Source: Acidimicrobiaceae bacterium (GTDB taxonomy: Bacteria; Actinomycetota; Acidimicrobiia; Acidimicrobiales; Ilumatobacteraceae). From it: a stretch of DNA of 8,680 nucleotides. The position numbers were made by a program, and so were the translations under genes. The stretch covers positions 160 to 8,839 of the forward strand of contig PMCN01000285.1 in NCBI GenBank assembly GCA_003154135.1, in the 5' to 3' direction. Within the stretch, counting starts at the first letter, position 1; each line of letters begins with the position of its first letter. The notes beneath the pieces were generated by a model. It saw only the letters and a program-made list of their open reading frames with translations, had not been told where the DNA came from and made no database searches. Of the stretch, positions 1-5,450 are shown one piece after another.

Positions 1-1340
1 CCGATCGGCAGACCGTCGGCGCTCACGTGCAGCGGCAGGCTGATGGCCGGCTGACCGGTCACGTTGAACTGCGCGGTGAACAGCAACAGCTCGGCCACCC
101 TGTGCGCACCCTCCTCGCCGCTGAGCCAGCCGATGGGCGGCGGCGGACCTGCCAGCACGGGGCTGAGGAACAGGTCGAACCCGTGGCTGCCGTCGGCCGG
201 GTGCCACCACGACAGCATCGCCCGGCTCCACGCGTGCTGCGCCTCGAGCGTGTGGATGTACTCGGCCGCGGTGACCGACCTGCCCATGTGTGCGTAGCGG
301 AGGTTGTCGGGCTCGAGGTCGTCGTCGGTGGCCGGACGTCCGAGGATGGACTCGAGCACGTCGAGGTCGCGCAGCGTGTTCGCGGCGAGCACGGTGACGA
401 AGCGTTCGACGAGCCCCGGGTCGCCCAGTGCGGCAGGTGCCGACGCTTCCACGTGGTGACCGGCGGCCTCCAGCAGTCGCGCGGTCTTCTCGACCGCGAG
501 GGTGCACTCGGAGTGCACCATCGCGCTGCCCGCACCGCTGAGCATGCCGATGCGCAAGCGGCCCGGGTGAACACCCACCTCGTCGCGCAGCGGCCTGGCG
601 AACGGCGGTGCGATGTACGGGTCGCCGGGCTCGTACCCCGCGATCGCGTCGAGCACCGCTGCGGCGTCGCGCACGCTGCGCGTGACCGCACCGTCGATGC
701 TCGACCCTGCCCAGCCTTCGCCGGCATCGGGTGCGTGGCTCACCCGACCGCGAGTGGGCTTCAACCCGACGAGCCCGCACTCCGACGCCGGGATGCGGAT
801 GGAGCCGCCGCCGTCGTTCGCATGCCCGACGGCCACGATGCCGGCCGACACCGCCGCGGCCGAGCCGCCGGATGATCCACCGGTGGAGTGGTCGAGGTTC
901 CACGGGTTGCGCGTCGGTCCGTAGGCGATGGGCTCGGTGGTGATGGTGCTGCCCCACTCGGGCGTGTTGGTGCGGCCGATGACCACGAAACCGGCGCGGC
1001 GAAAGCGGCGGTACAGCGCGGAGTCGGTGGGTGCGAGGTAGCCCAGGTTCTTCAGCGCGCGGGTGCCGCCGTGGTGCGGCTCGCCCGCCATCGCACACCC
1101 GAGGTCCTTCACCACCATCGGCACGCCGGGGAACGGGCCGCCGTGGTCGGGCTGCACCTCTGCCGCTTCGGCGAGCGCCCTCTCGTAGCGCGGATGGATG
1201 ATCGCGTTGATGGCCGGGTTGCGCTGCTGCGCGGCCGCGATGGAGGCCGCCACCAGCTCGCCGGAGGTGATGTCGCCGTTGCGAACCAGATCGGCCTGCG
1301 CGGTGGCGTCGCGCGCGAGAACGTCGTCGAGGTATCCCAT
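1..1340 (-). CDS. Amidase-signature hydrolase, NylA-like (C-terminus cut by window edge)
   Basis: This is an amidase-signature (AS) family enzyme, probably cytoplasmic, hydrolysing a carboxamide or cyclic/linear amide bond. About 446 residues are visible; family members run to roughly 470-490, so only the last few tens are missing. The AS catalytic triad is visible: Lys78 in GVPMVVKD, cis-Ser156 in GGSSGGS and nucleophile Ser180 in GGGSIRIPA. The 24-residue spacing between the two serines matches the family. The segments HHGGTRALKNLG (89-100), TNTPEWG and PDAGEGWAG (204-212) resemble what I recall of 6-aminohexanoate-cyclic-dimer hydrolase (NylA)-type amidases rather than GatA. No gatB or gatC is nearby, which also argues against a tRNA amidotransferase subunit. 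The ATG at 1340 is chosen because it gives a normal N-terminus and lies 6 nt after a TACAGT box on the minus strand. The gene diverges from glycerate kinase. The natural substrate cannot be told from sequence. Confidence 0.9.
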   Translation of the reverse strand, partial: MGYLDDVLARDATAQADLVRNGDITSGELVAASIAAAQQRNPAINAIIHPRYERALAEAAEVQPDHGGPFPGVPMVVKDLGCAMAGEPHHGGTRALKNLGYLAPTDSALYRRFRRAGFVVIGRTNTPEWGSTITTEPIAYGPTRNPWNLDHSTGGSSGGSAAAVSAGIVAVGHANDGGGSIRIPASECGLVGLKPTRGRVSHAPDAGEGWAGSSIDGAVTRSVRDAAAVLDAIAGYEPGDPYIAPPFARPLRDEVGVHPGRLRIGMLSGAGSAMVHSECTLAVEKTARLLEAAGHHVEASAPAALGDPGLVERFVTVLAANTLRDLDVLESILGRPATDDDLEPDNLRYAHMGRSVTAAEYIHTLEAQHAWSRAMLSWWHPADGSHGFDLFLSPVLAGPPPPIGWLSGEEGAHRVAELLLFTAQFNVTGQPAISLPLHVSADGLPI

Positions 1341-1346
1341 GGGCGC

Positions 1347-1352
1347 ACTGTA
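1347..1352 (-). promoter_or_regulatory. -10 box (TACAGT) of the amidase gene, leaderless
   Basis: Read on the minus strand, TACAGT fits the actinobacterial TANNNT -10 consensus. It ends 6 nt before the amidase ATG, so transcription should begin at or within a base or two of the A of ATG. There is no Shine-Dalgarno sequence. The -35 position would fall in the first codons of the divergent glycerate kinase gene. Inferred from motif and spacing only. Confidence 0.5.
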
Positions 1353-1358
1353 GGCCCC

Positions 1359-1364
1359 TAGCCT
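1359..1364 (+). promoter_or_regulatory. -10 box (TAGCCT) of the glycerate kinase gene, leaderless
   Basis: TAGCCT matches TANNNT and ends 7 nt before the ATG at 1372, the spacing expected if the transcript starts at the start codon. It lies only 6 bp from the opposing amidase -10 box, so polymerase could hardly occupy both promoters at once. No ribosome-binding site is visible. Confidence 0.5.
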
Positions 1365-1371
1365 GTGGCCG

Positions 1372-2358
1372 ATGCGAGTGCTCGCCGCGGTCGACAAGTT
1401 CAAGGGCACCGCCACCGCGGCCCAGGTCGCGGCGGCCATCGGGCATGCGTGCTGGGAGCTGGGGCACGACTGCGTCGAACTGCCCGTTGCCGATGGCGGC
1501 GAGGGCACGTTGGAGGCACTCGGCGGCCCCAACCGGGTGAGCACCGTCACCGGCCCGTTGGGCGATCTGGTGAGTGCCGAGTGGCGGTTCCAGCGGGGCA
1601 CGGCGGTCATCGAGATGGCGCGGGCCTCGGGTCTGTCGTTGGTGGGTGGCGCCGCCGGCAACGACGCGATGGCCGCATCGACCACCGGCACCGGCGAGCT
1701 GATCGACCAGGCGCTCGACCTCGGCGCGAAGAAGATCGTGGTGTGCCTCGGCGGGTCGGCCACCACCGACGGCGGCCTGGGGTGCGTGCGTGCGATCACC
1801 ACTCCCCATCGGCTGCGCGGCGTGCGGCTGCTCGTGGCGTGCGACGTGCAGACCCTCTTCGCCGACGCGGCGCCCGTGTTCGGTCCGCAGAAGGGCGCCA
1901 CGCCGGCGCAGGTCGACATGCTCCGCGGGCGCCTGGAACGACTGGCGCAGATGTACCAGGAGCAGTACGGCGTCGATGTGCGTGGCATCCCCGGCACCGG
2001 TGCGGCCGGTGGTCTCGCCGGGGGTCTCGTGGCACTCGGTGGCATGCTGGTGCCGGGCTTCGACCTCGTGGCCGACGAGCTCGATCTGCACGACCGCGTC
2101 GGTGAGGCCGAACTCGTCATCACCGGCGAGGGCTACCTCGACGAGCAGAGCTTCGAGGGCAAGGTGATCGGCGGCGTGCAGGCGATGTGTCGTGCGGCCG
2201 GCACTCCCGTGGCCGCGGTGGTCGGCGACAGTGCTCCCGAGGTGCGAGACCGCATCCGCCACCGCTCGCTCGTGCTCGAGTTCGGCGAGGAGCGCGCCAT
2301 GCGCGAACCGCTGTGGTGCATCGAGCACGCAGCCATCGCGTTGCTGCAGGAGAACTGA
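1372..2358 (+). CDS. Glycerate 2-kinase (GK-II, GarK/GlxK family)
   Basis: A 328-residue cytoplasmic kinase that should phosphorylate D-glycerate with ATP; the GarK/GlxK family yields 2-phosphoglycerate, feeding glyoxylate/glycerate carbon into lower glycolysis. Family hallmarks appear in order: DKFKG (8-12) at the N-terminus, ADGGEGT (40-46), EMARASGL (81-88), TTGTGEL (104-110), GGSATTDGG (127-135), ACDV (156-159), FGPQKGATP (170-178), GTGAAGGLAGG (208-218) and VITGEGYLDEQS (249-260). Most members are about 370-380 residues. This one lacks roughly 25 residues between GGSATTDGG and ACDV, and has QTLFADAA where DNPL-GP-GAA is usual. All core glycine-rich motifs remain, so it is probably active. 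The ATG gives the canonical start and sits 7 nt after a -10 box. The amidohydrolase gene follows 47 bp later with its own -10 box. No glyoxylate carboligase or tartronate semialdehyde reductase is in view. Confidence 0.93.
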   Translation: MRVLAAVDKFKGTATAAQVAAAIGHACWELGHDCVELPVADGGEGTLEALGGPNRVSTVTGPLGDLVSAEWRFQRGTAVIEMARASGLSLVGGAAGNDAMAASTTGTGELIDQALDLGAKKIVVCLGGSATTDGGLGCVRAITTPHRLRGVRLLVACDVQTLFADAAPVFGPQKGATPAQVDMLRGRLERLAQMYQEQYGVDVRGIPGTGAAGGLAGGLVALGGMLVPGFDLVADELDLHDRVGEAELVITGEGYLDEQSFEGKVIGGVQAMCRAAGTPVAAVVGDSAPEVRDRIRHRSLVLEFGEERAMREPLWCIEHAAIALLQEN

Positions 2359-2393
2359 GCAATCGCGACGCACGGCCCGTGTGCCGCCCTGGC

Positions 2394-2399
2394 TAGTTT
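2394..2399 (+). promoter_or_regulatory. -10 box (TAGTTT) of the amidohydrolase gene, leaderless
   Basis: TAGTTT fits TANNNT and ends 6 nt before the ATG at 2406. It suggests the amidohydrolase has its own leaderless promoter in the 47-bp gap after glycerate kinase and is not simply read through. No Shine-Dalgarno sequence is present between box and start. Confidence 0.5.
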
Positions 2400-2405
2400 G
2401 CGGCG

Positions 2406-3758
2406 ATGGATTCCCCCCCGATCCCCGATCTCGCCATCGTCAACTGCACTGCTCTCGTGGGCAGCACTGCGGGGCGAGCGGAGTTCGCGCCCGGCACCAC
2501 GCTCGAGATCACGGGCGGCGCGATCAGCGCCGTGCACACTCACCCGGTCGACGCGCCACAGGCTCGTGAGGTGATCGACGCCCGCGGCATGGTGGCCATG
2601 CCCGGGCTCATCAACACGCACTGCCACGCGGCGATGACACTGCTGCGCGGCGCCGCCGAGGATGTCGCGGTGGGTGCATGGTTCAACGACTACATCTGGC
2701 CCATGGAGGTCAACGTTGGCGAGCGTGACGTGTACACCGGCACGACGCTGGCCGCCGCAGAGATGATCCAAGCGGGCGTCACCACGTTCGCCGATCACTA
2801 CTTCTTCATGGACCAAGCGGCGCGGGCCGTGGTCGACAGCGGGCTGCGCGCCAACCTCGGCTCGGCGTTCTTCAGCTCGCAGGGCGCCGACGGCCTGGGC
2901 GCGTCGATCGACTTCGCCACCCGTTGGAGTGGCGCTGCCGGTGGGCGCATCACCACCTCCATCGCGCCGCACGCGCCGTACACGGTCGACGACGACGACC
3001 TCGCGGCTGCGGCCGACGCAGCGCGTGCGCTCGGCGTGCGCGTGCACATCCACGCCTCGGAAGACATCGCGCAGGCCGAGAAGAGCATCGCCGCTCGCGG
3101 CATCTCACCGATCGAGGTGCTGCGCCGCACCGGTGTGCTCGATGCCGGCTGCATCATCGCCCACGGCAACGGCATCGTGCCCGATGACATCCCGCTGCTG
3201 GGCGCAGTGCGCGACCGCGTGGGCGTCACGCACGGTCCGAAGGGCTACCTGAAGTTCGCGCTCGGCCCTATCACCCCCATCATGGACCTGCTGGCGGCGG
3301 GCGTGCCGGTCGGCTACTGCACCGACGGCGCGGCCTCGAACAACACGATGGACATCTTCGAGAGCATGCGCATCACCGCCATCCTGCAGAAGCAGCTCGC
3401 CGGCGATGCCACCTGGTTCCGCAGCAGCGCCGCGCTGCACATGGCCGGCCCGGAGTCGGCCGCGGTGCTGGGCATGCGCGGCCAGATCGGCGAGCTGCGC
3501 GTGGGCGCGTGCGCCGACGTGATCCTCGTCGACACGAGTGGTTTCCACTGCCAGCCCGTGCACGACCTGGGCGCCACGCTCGTGTACTCCATCCAGACCA
3601 GCGACGTGCAGACCACCATCGTCGACGGCAAGGTGCTCATGCGCGATCGTCGGCTGCTCACCATCGACGGTGACGCGTTGCGCAGCGAGTTGCGCGACCG
3701 GGCACGCGAGATCACCGACCGCAGCCACGGTCGCACCATCCAGGACTATGCCCCGTAA
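2406..3758 (+). CDS. Zinc amidohydrolase, ATZ/TRZ/MTA-SAH deaminase-like
   Basis: A 450-residue metal-dependent hydrolase of the amidohydrolase superfamily, cytoplasmic, most likely deaminating a purine, pyrimidine or triazine-like amino-heterocycle. An N-terminal composite beta domain (about 1-65) leads to PGLINTHCH with metal ligands His72 and His74. Then come APHAPYT (187-193), HIHASE (214-219; His216 metal ligand, Glu219 general acid/base), AHG (His253) and CTDGAASNN (305-313; Asp307 metal ligand and proton shuttle). The tail GELRVGACADVILVD (362-376) is the usual return to the beta domain. Length fits MTA/SAH deaminases (about 430-450). It differs where those have a HNPxSNLKL-type segment: here it reads THGPKGYLKF (275-284), so substrate preference may differ and the MtaD label is not safe. 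The gene has its own -10 box. It converges with the LytR_C gene, the stop codons being 7 bp apart. Confidence 0.88.
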   Translation: MDSPPIPDLAIVNCTALVGSTAGRAEFAPGTTLEITGGAISAVHTHPVDAPQAREVIDARGMVAMPGLINTHCHAAMTLLRGAAEDVAVGAWFNDYIWPMEVNVGERDVYTGTTLAAAEMIQAGVTTFADHYFFMDQAARAVVDSGLRANLGSAFFSSQGADGLGASIDFATRWSGAAGGRITTSIAPHAPYTVDDDDLAAAADAARALGVRVHIHASEDIAQAEKSIAARGISPIEVLRRTGVLDAGCIIAHGNGIVPDDIPLLGAVRDRVGVTHGPKGYLKFALGPITPIMDLLAAGVPVGYCTDGAASNNTMDIFESMRITAILQKQLAGDATWFRSSAALHMAGPESAAVLGMRGQIGELRVGACADVILVDTSGFHCQPVHDLGATLVYSIQTSDVQTTIVDGKVLMRDRRLLTIDGDALRSELRDRAREITDRSHGRTIQDYAP

Positions 3759-3765
3759 CGACGCG

Positions 3766-4389
3766 TCAGGTGGCGGCGGTGGCGAGGCTGCTGCTGGTGG
3801 CGCTGCTGCCGCCGGCGGCGGGTGTGATCTCGCTGAGCTTCTTGCCCGCGAGGTCGTTGCCGAGCAGCACGATGACGCCGCTGCCGGCGGCCCACTTCGC
3901 GCCGGTGACAGGTGGCGCGGCCGTGGTGGCCTCCACCGCGATGCCGCCGAGCACCGTGGCGACCGAGTTGGCGACCGGTAGCGCGTTGGCGTCGGCGCTG
4001 TTGTAGAGGACCTTGCTGACTGCCAGCTTCGGGCTCAACGTGGCGTTGGTGGCCGTGGCGGTGTCGAAGCCCTTGGCGGCCAGATCGAGCGTGAGGCTCT
4101 TGGCGACGCCGGTGGAGTTGCTCGCGTTGGCCACCTGCACCTTGGTGCCGGTGAACACCAGGCCCGTGGTGGTGGTGGCTGCCGCACTGGTGGAGCTACC
4201 GCCGGAGTTGAGGGTGGAGTCGGCGGTGGTCGGCTTGGTGGTCGACGTGGTGCCGTGGTCGTTGATGCGACGCAGGATGAAGAAGCCGAGCAGCACGGCG
4301 ACGAGCGTCACCACGATGGCAATTGCCGACCCCGCCGGGGCGTTGCCGCTCGTGGTGCGAGCGCCGCGGCCCTGATTGTCGTTGCTCAT
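3766..4389 (-). CDS. LytR_C-domain membrane protein, VirR-like
   Basis: A 207-residue single-pass envelope protein: short polar N-terminus, one membrane helix at about 21-40 followed by RRINDH, a Ser/Thr-rich linker (about 47-77), a LytR_C domain (about 82-179) and a low-complexity Ser/Ala/Thr tail (189-207). The domain opens with VQVANASNSTGVA and LAAKGFDT, the typical V-x-NAS-x-x-x-G-x-A ... GF pattern, and closes with VIVLLGNDL. The LytR-CpsA-Psr catalytic domain is absent, so this is a stand-alone LytR_C protein. From memory, the M. tuberculosis pair Rv0430 (DUF3263)-Rv0431 (VirR, linked to vesicle release and envelope integrity) has the same order. It is second in its operon, 18 bp after the DUF3263 stop, and has a clear AAGGAG ribosome site that fixes the start. 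A cell-wall role is likely but inferred; function need not equal VirR. Confidence 0.85.
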   Translation of the reverse strand: MSNDNQGRGARTTSGNAPAGSAIAIVVTLVAVLLGFFILRRINDHGTTSTTKPTTADSTLNSGGSSTSAAATTTTGLVFTGTKVQVANASNSTGVAKSLTLDLAAKGFDTATATNATLSPKLAVSKVLYNSADANALPVANSVATVLGGIAVEATTAAPPVTGAKWAAGSGVIVLLGNDLAGKKLSEITPAAGGSSATSSSLATAAT

Positions 4390-4394
4390 GTTGA

Positions 4395-4400
4395 CTCCTT
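4395..4400 (-). promoter_or_regulatory. Shine-Dalgarno AAGGAG of the LytR_C gene
   Basis: On the minus strand AAGGAG lies 5 nt before the ATG at 4389, inside the 18-bp gap of the two-gene operon. It is the only strong Shine-Dalgarno sequence I see in the window. It contrasts with the leaderless-looking first genes and supports this start codon. Confidence 0.75.
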
Positions 4401-4407
4401 GTACCCG

Positions 4408-4707
4408 TCAGGCCTGTTCGCCGGCCGCCGTGCCATCGATCAGCGCCCGGCGACGACGCTCGCGGTTCCGGCGGAGGCGACGTACCACCAGCGGGTCTGC
4501 GAGCAACGCAGCCGGATGGTCGATCACCCGGTTGAGTTCCAGATTGTACTCCTCCTGGCTGCAGCCGAACCGCGCGCGAATTGCCTCGTGGCGCGGCTCG
4601 TCGAGGTTGAACCAGGTGCCCTCGAAGTCGATCATCGCCAGTTCGCGCTCGCACAGGGGTGTGTCGGCGGGATCGGCGGGATCGGCGGGATCGCTGTCGG
4701 TCGGCAT
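4408..4707 (-). CDS. DUF3263 family protein
   Basis: A 99-residue basic protein of the actinobacterial DUF3263 family. The diagnostic stretch runs from LCERELAMIDFEGTW (18-32) through RARFGCSQEEYNLELN (44-59) to DPLVVRRLRRNRERRRR (71-87). The middle part looks like a small helix-turn-helix (Ser50 to Asn59 resembles the 'S-x-x-x-Y-x-x-x-L-N' of family members), followed by a strongly basic tail that could contact nucleic acid. This reading is structural inference; no function is established that I know of. The N-terminus carries three exact DPA repeats encoded by a 9-bp tandem repeat. The ATG at 4707 is chosen as the only ATG before the conserved core; a weak CAGACT box lies 8 nt upstream. It heads an operon with the LytR_C gene, the order I recall for Rv0430-Rv0431, and diverges from uridine kinase across 93 bp. 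Confidence 0.82.
   Translation of the reverse strand: MPTDSDPADPADPADTPLCERELAMIDFEGTWFNLDEPRHEAIRARFGCSQEEYNLELNRVIDHPAALLADPLVVRRLRRNRERRRRALIDGTAAGEQA
4664..4690. repeat. Three exact 9-bp tandem repeats encoding (DPA)3
   Basis: The 9-mer TCGGCGGGA occurs three times without interruption on the plus strand and is followed by a further TCG. On the minus strand it encodes the Asp-Pro-Ala repeats at residues 6-14 of the DUF3263 protein. Because the unit is a multiple of three, copy number can change without breaking the frame. Confidence 0.9.
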
Positions 4708-4715
4708 GGTGCCCC

Positions 4716-4721
4716 AGTCTG
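4716..4721 (-). promoter_or_regulatory. Weak candidate -10 box (CAGACT) of the DUF3263-LytR_C operon
   Basis: On the minus strand CAGACT ends 8 nt before the DUF3263 ATG. It keeps A at position 2 and T at position 6 but has C instead of the first T, so it is weaker than the other boxes in the window. Called mainly because its spacing matches them. Confidence 0.25.
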
Positions 4722-4787
4722 CCCGCGCGGAGCACGCCACCACCAGCACCGCACACCTGTTCGGTGGGCGGGGCTCGTATCGCTGAC

Positions 4788-4793
4788 TAGCGT
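4788..4793 (+). promoter_or_regulatory. -10 box (TAGCGT) of the uridine kinase operon, leaderless
   Basis: TAGCGT fits TANNNT and ends 7 nt before the ATG at 4801. The transcript should start at or beside the start codon and carry udk plus the PaiB-like gene. No Shine-Dalgarno sequence is seen. Confidence 0.5.
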
Positions 4794-4800
4794 GAGGTCG

Positions 4801-5433
4801 ATGTCGCTGCACCCTCGGCCGTTCCTCATCGGTGTCGCCGGCGGCACGTGCTCGGGGAAGACCACGCTCAGCGAGCACCTGGCTGTGCTGGCCGGCGGCG
4901 AGCACGTGGCACTCATCAAGCTCGACTCGTACTACCGCTCGGCCGACGACCTGGGCCTCGCGGATCGCACCAAGGTGAACTACGACCACCCCGACGCGTT
5001 CGACTGGCAACTGCTCAACGACCACCTGGCCGCGCTCGCCGCCGGTGCCACCGTGCCGGTGCCCATCTACGACTTCACCCACCACGACCGCAGCGACCGG
5101 GTGCGCCTGTTGCAGCCGGCCGCCATCGTGGTGGTGGAGGGCATCCTGGTGCTGTGGGAGCCGCAGCTGCGCGAGCGGTTCGACCTCAAGATCTACGTCG
5201 ACACCGACGCCGACCTCCGGCTCATCCGGCGCCTGCGGCGCGACGTGGCCGAGCGCGGCCGCACTGCCGAGAGCATCATCGAGCAGTACCTCGAGACGGT
5301 GCGGCCCGCGCACGAGCAGTTCATCGAGCCCAGCAAGCGGTACGCCGACATCATCTTCCCGCAGGGCGGCATGAACGAACCGGCCATCGACGTGCTCCTC
5401 GCCCGCGTGCGAGAACTCGCCCTGGTCGTCTGA
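4801..5433 (+). CDS. udk: Uridine kinase (uridine/cytidine kinase family)
   Basis: A 210-residue cytoplasmic P-loop kinase that phosphorylates uridine (and usually cytidine) to the monophosphate in pyrimidine salvage. The Walker A motif GGTCSGKTT is at 14-22, with Lys20 and Thr21 contacting phosphate. KLDSYY (40-45) supplies the catalytic-base Asp42. NYDHPDAFDW (60-69) and PIYDFTHHDR follow as the nucleoside-binding segment, then VVVEGILVLW as the core strand. DTDADLRLIRRLRRD and the lid-like RGRTAESIIEQYLETVRP follow, and SKRYADIIFPQGG closes the core. Length (about 210) and motif order fit Udk well. A Cys replaces the usual Ala/Gly/Ser in the P-loop, an acceptable variant. The start is supported by a -10 box 7 nt upstream. 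The stop lies inside the first copy of a 14-bp tandem duplication that leads into the next gene. Confidence 0.94.
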   Translation: MSLHPRPFLIGVAGGTCSGKTTLSEHLAVLAGGEHVALIKLDSYYRSADDLGLADRTKVNYDHPDAFDWQLLNDHLAALAAGATVPVPIYDFTHHDRSDRVRLLQPAAIVVVEGILVLWEPQLRERFDLKIYVDTDADLRLIRRLRRDVAERGRTAESIIEQYLETVRPAHEQFIEPSKRYADIIFPQGGMNEPAIDVLLARVRELALVV

Positions 5434-5450
5434 GCATGGTCGTCTGAGCA
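5423..5450. repeat. 14-bp exact tandem duplication at the udk / PaiB-like junction
   Basis: The unit TGGTCGTCTGAGCA occurs at 5423-5436 and again at 5437-5450 with no mismatch. The first copy holds the udk TGA stop. The second restores a TGA and supplies the A of the next gene's ATG. Between them an ATG-GTC-GTC-TGA mini-ORF of three codons arises. With one copy removed, the udk stop and downstream ATG would be just 2 nt apart. Confidence 0.95.

Noticed and set aside
27..875. Long plus-strand open frame opposite the amidase
   Set aside because: It is a shadow of the amidase frame: Arg/Gly/Val-rich translation with no recognisable domain, opposite a gene with an intact catalytic triad. High GC makes long antisense frames common.
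2369..2383. Small hairpin (6-bp stem with one G-T pair, 3-nt loop) between glycerate kinase and the amidohydrolase
   Set aside because: It is short, lacks a T-run, and is the kind of palindrome expected by chance at this GC content; not strong enough to call a terminator.
2133..3053. 306-codon minus-strand frame across the glycerate kinase/amidohydrolase junction
   Set aside because: It runs antisense to two well-supported genes and has a low-complexity Arg/Val/His/Asp-rich product with no family resemblance.
3751..3770. Possible bidirectional terminator between the convergent amidohydrolase and LytR_C genes
   Set aside because: Only 7 bp separate the stop codons and I see no inverted repeat or T-run.
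4255..5433. Plus-strand extension of udk to a 392-residue protein
   Set aside because: The added N-terminus is antisense to the DUF3263/LytR_C operon. The ATG at 4801 has a -10 box and gives the normal Udk length.
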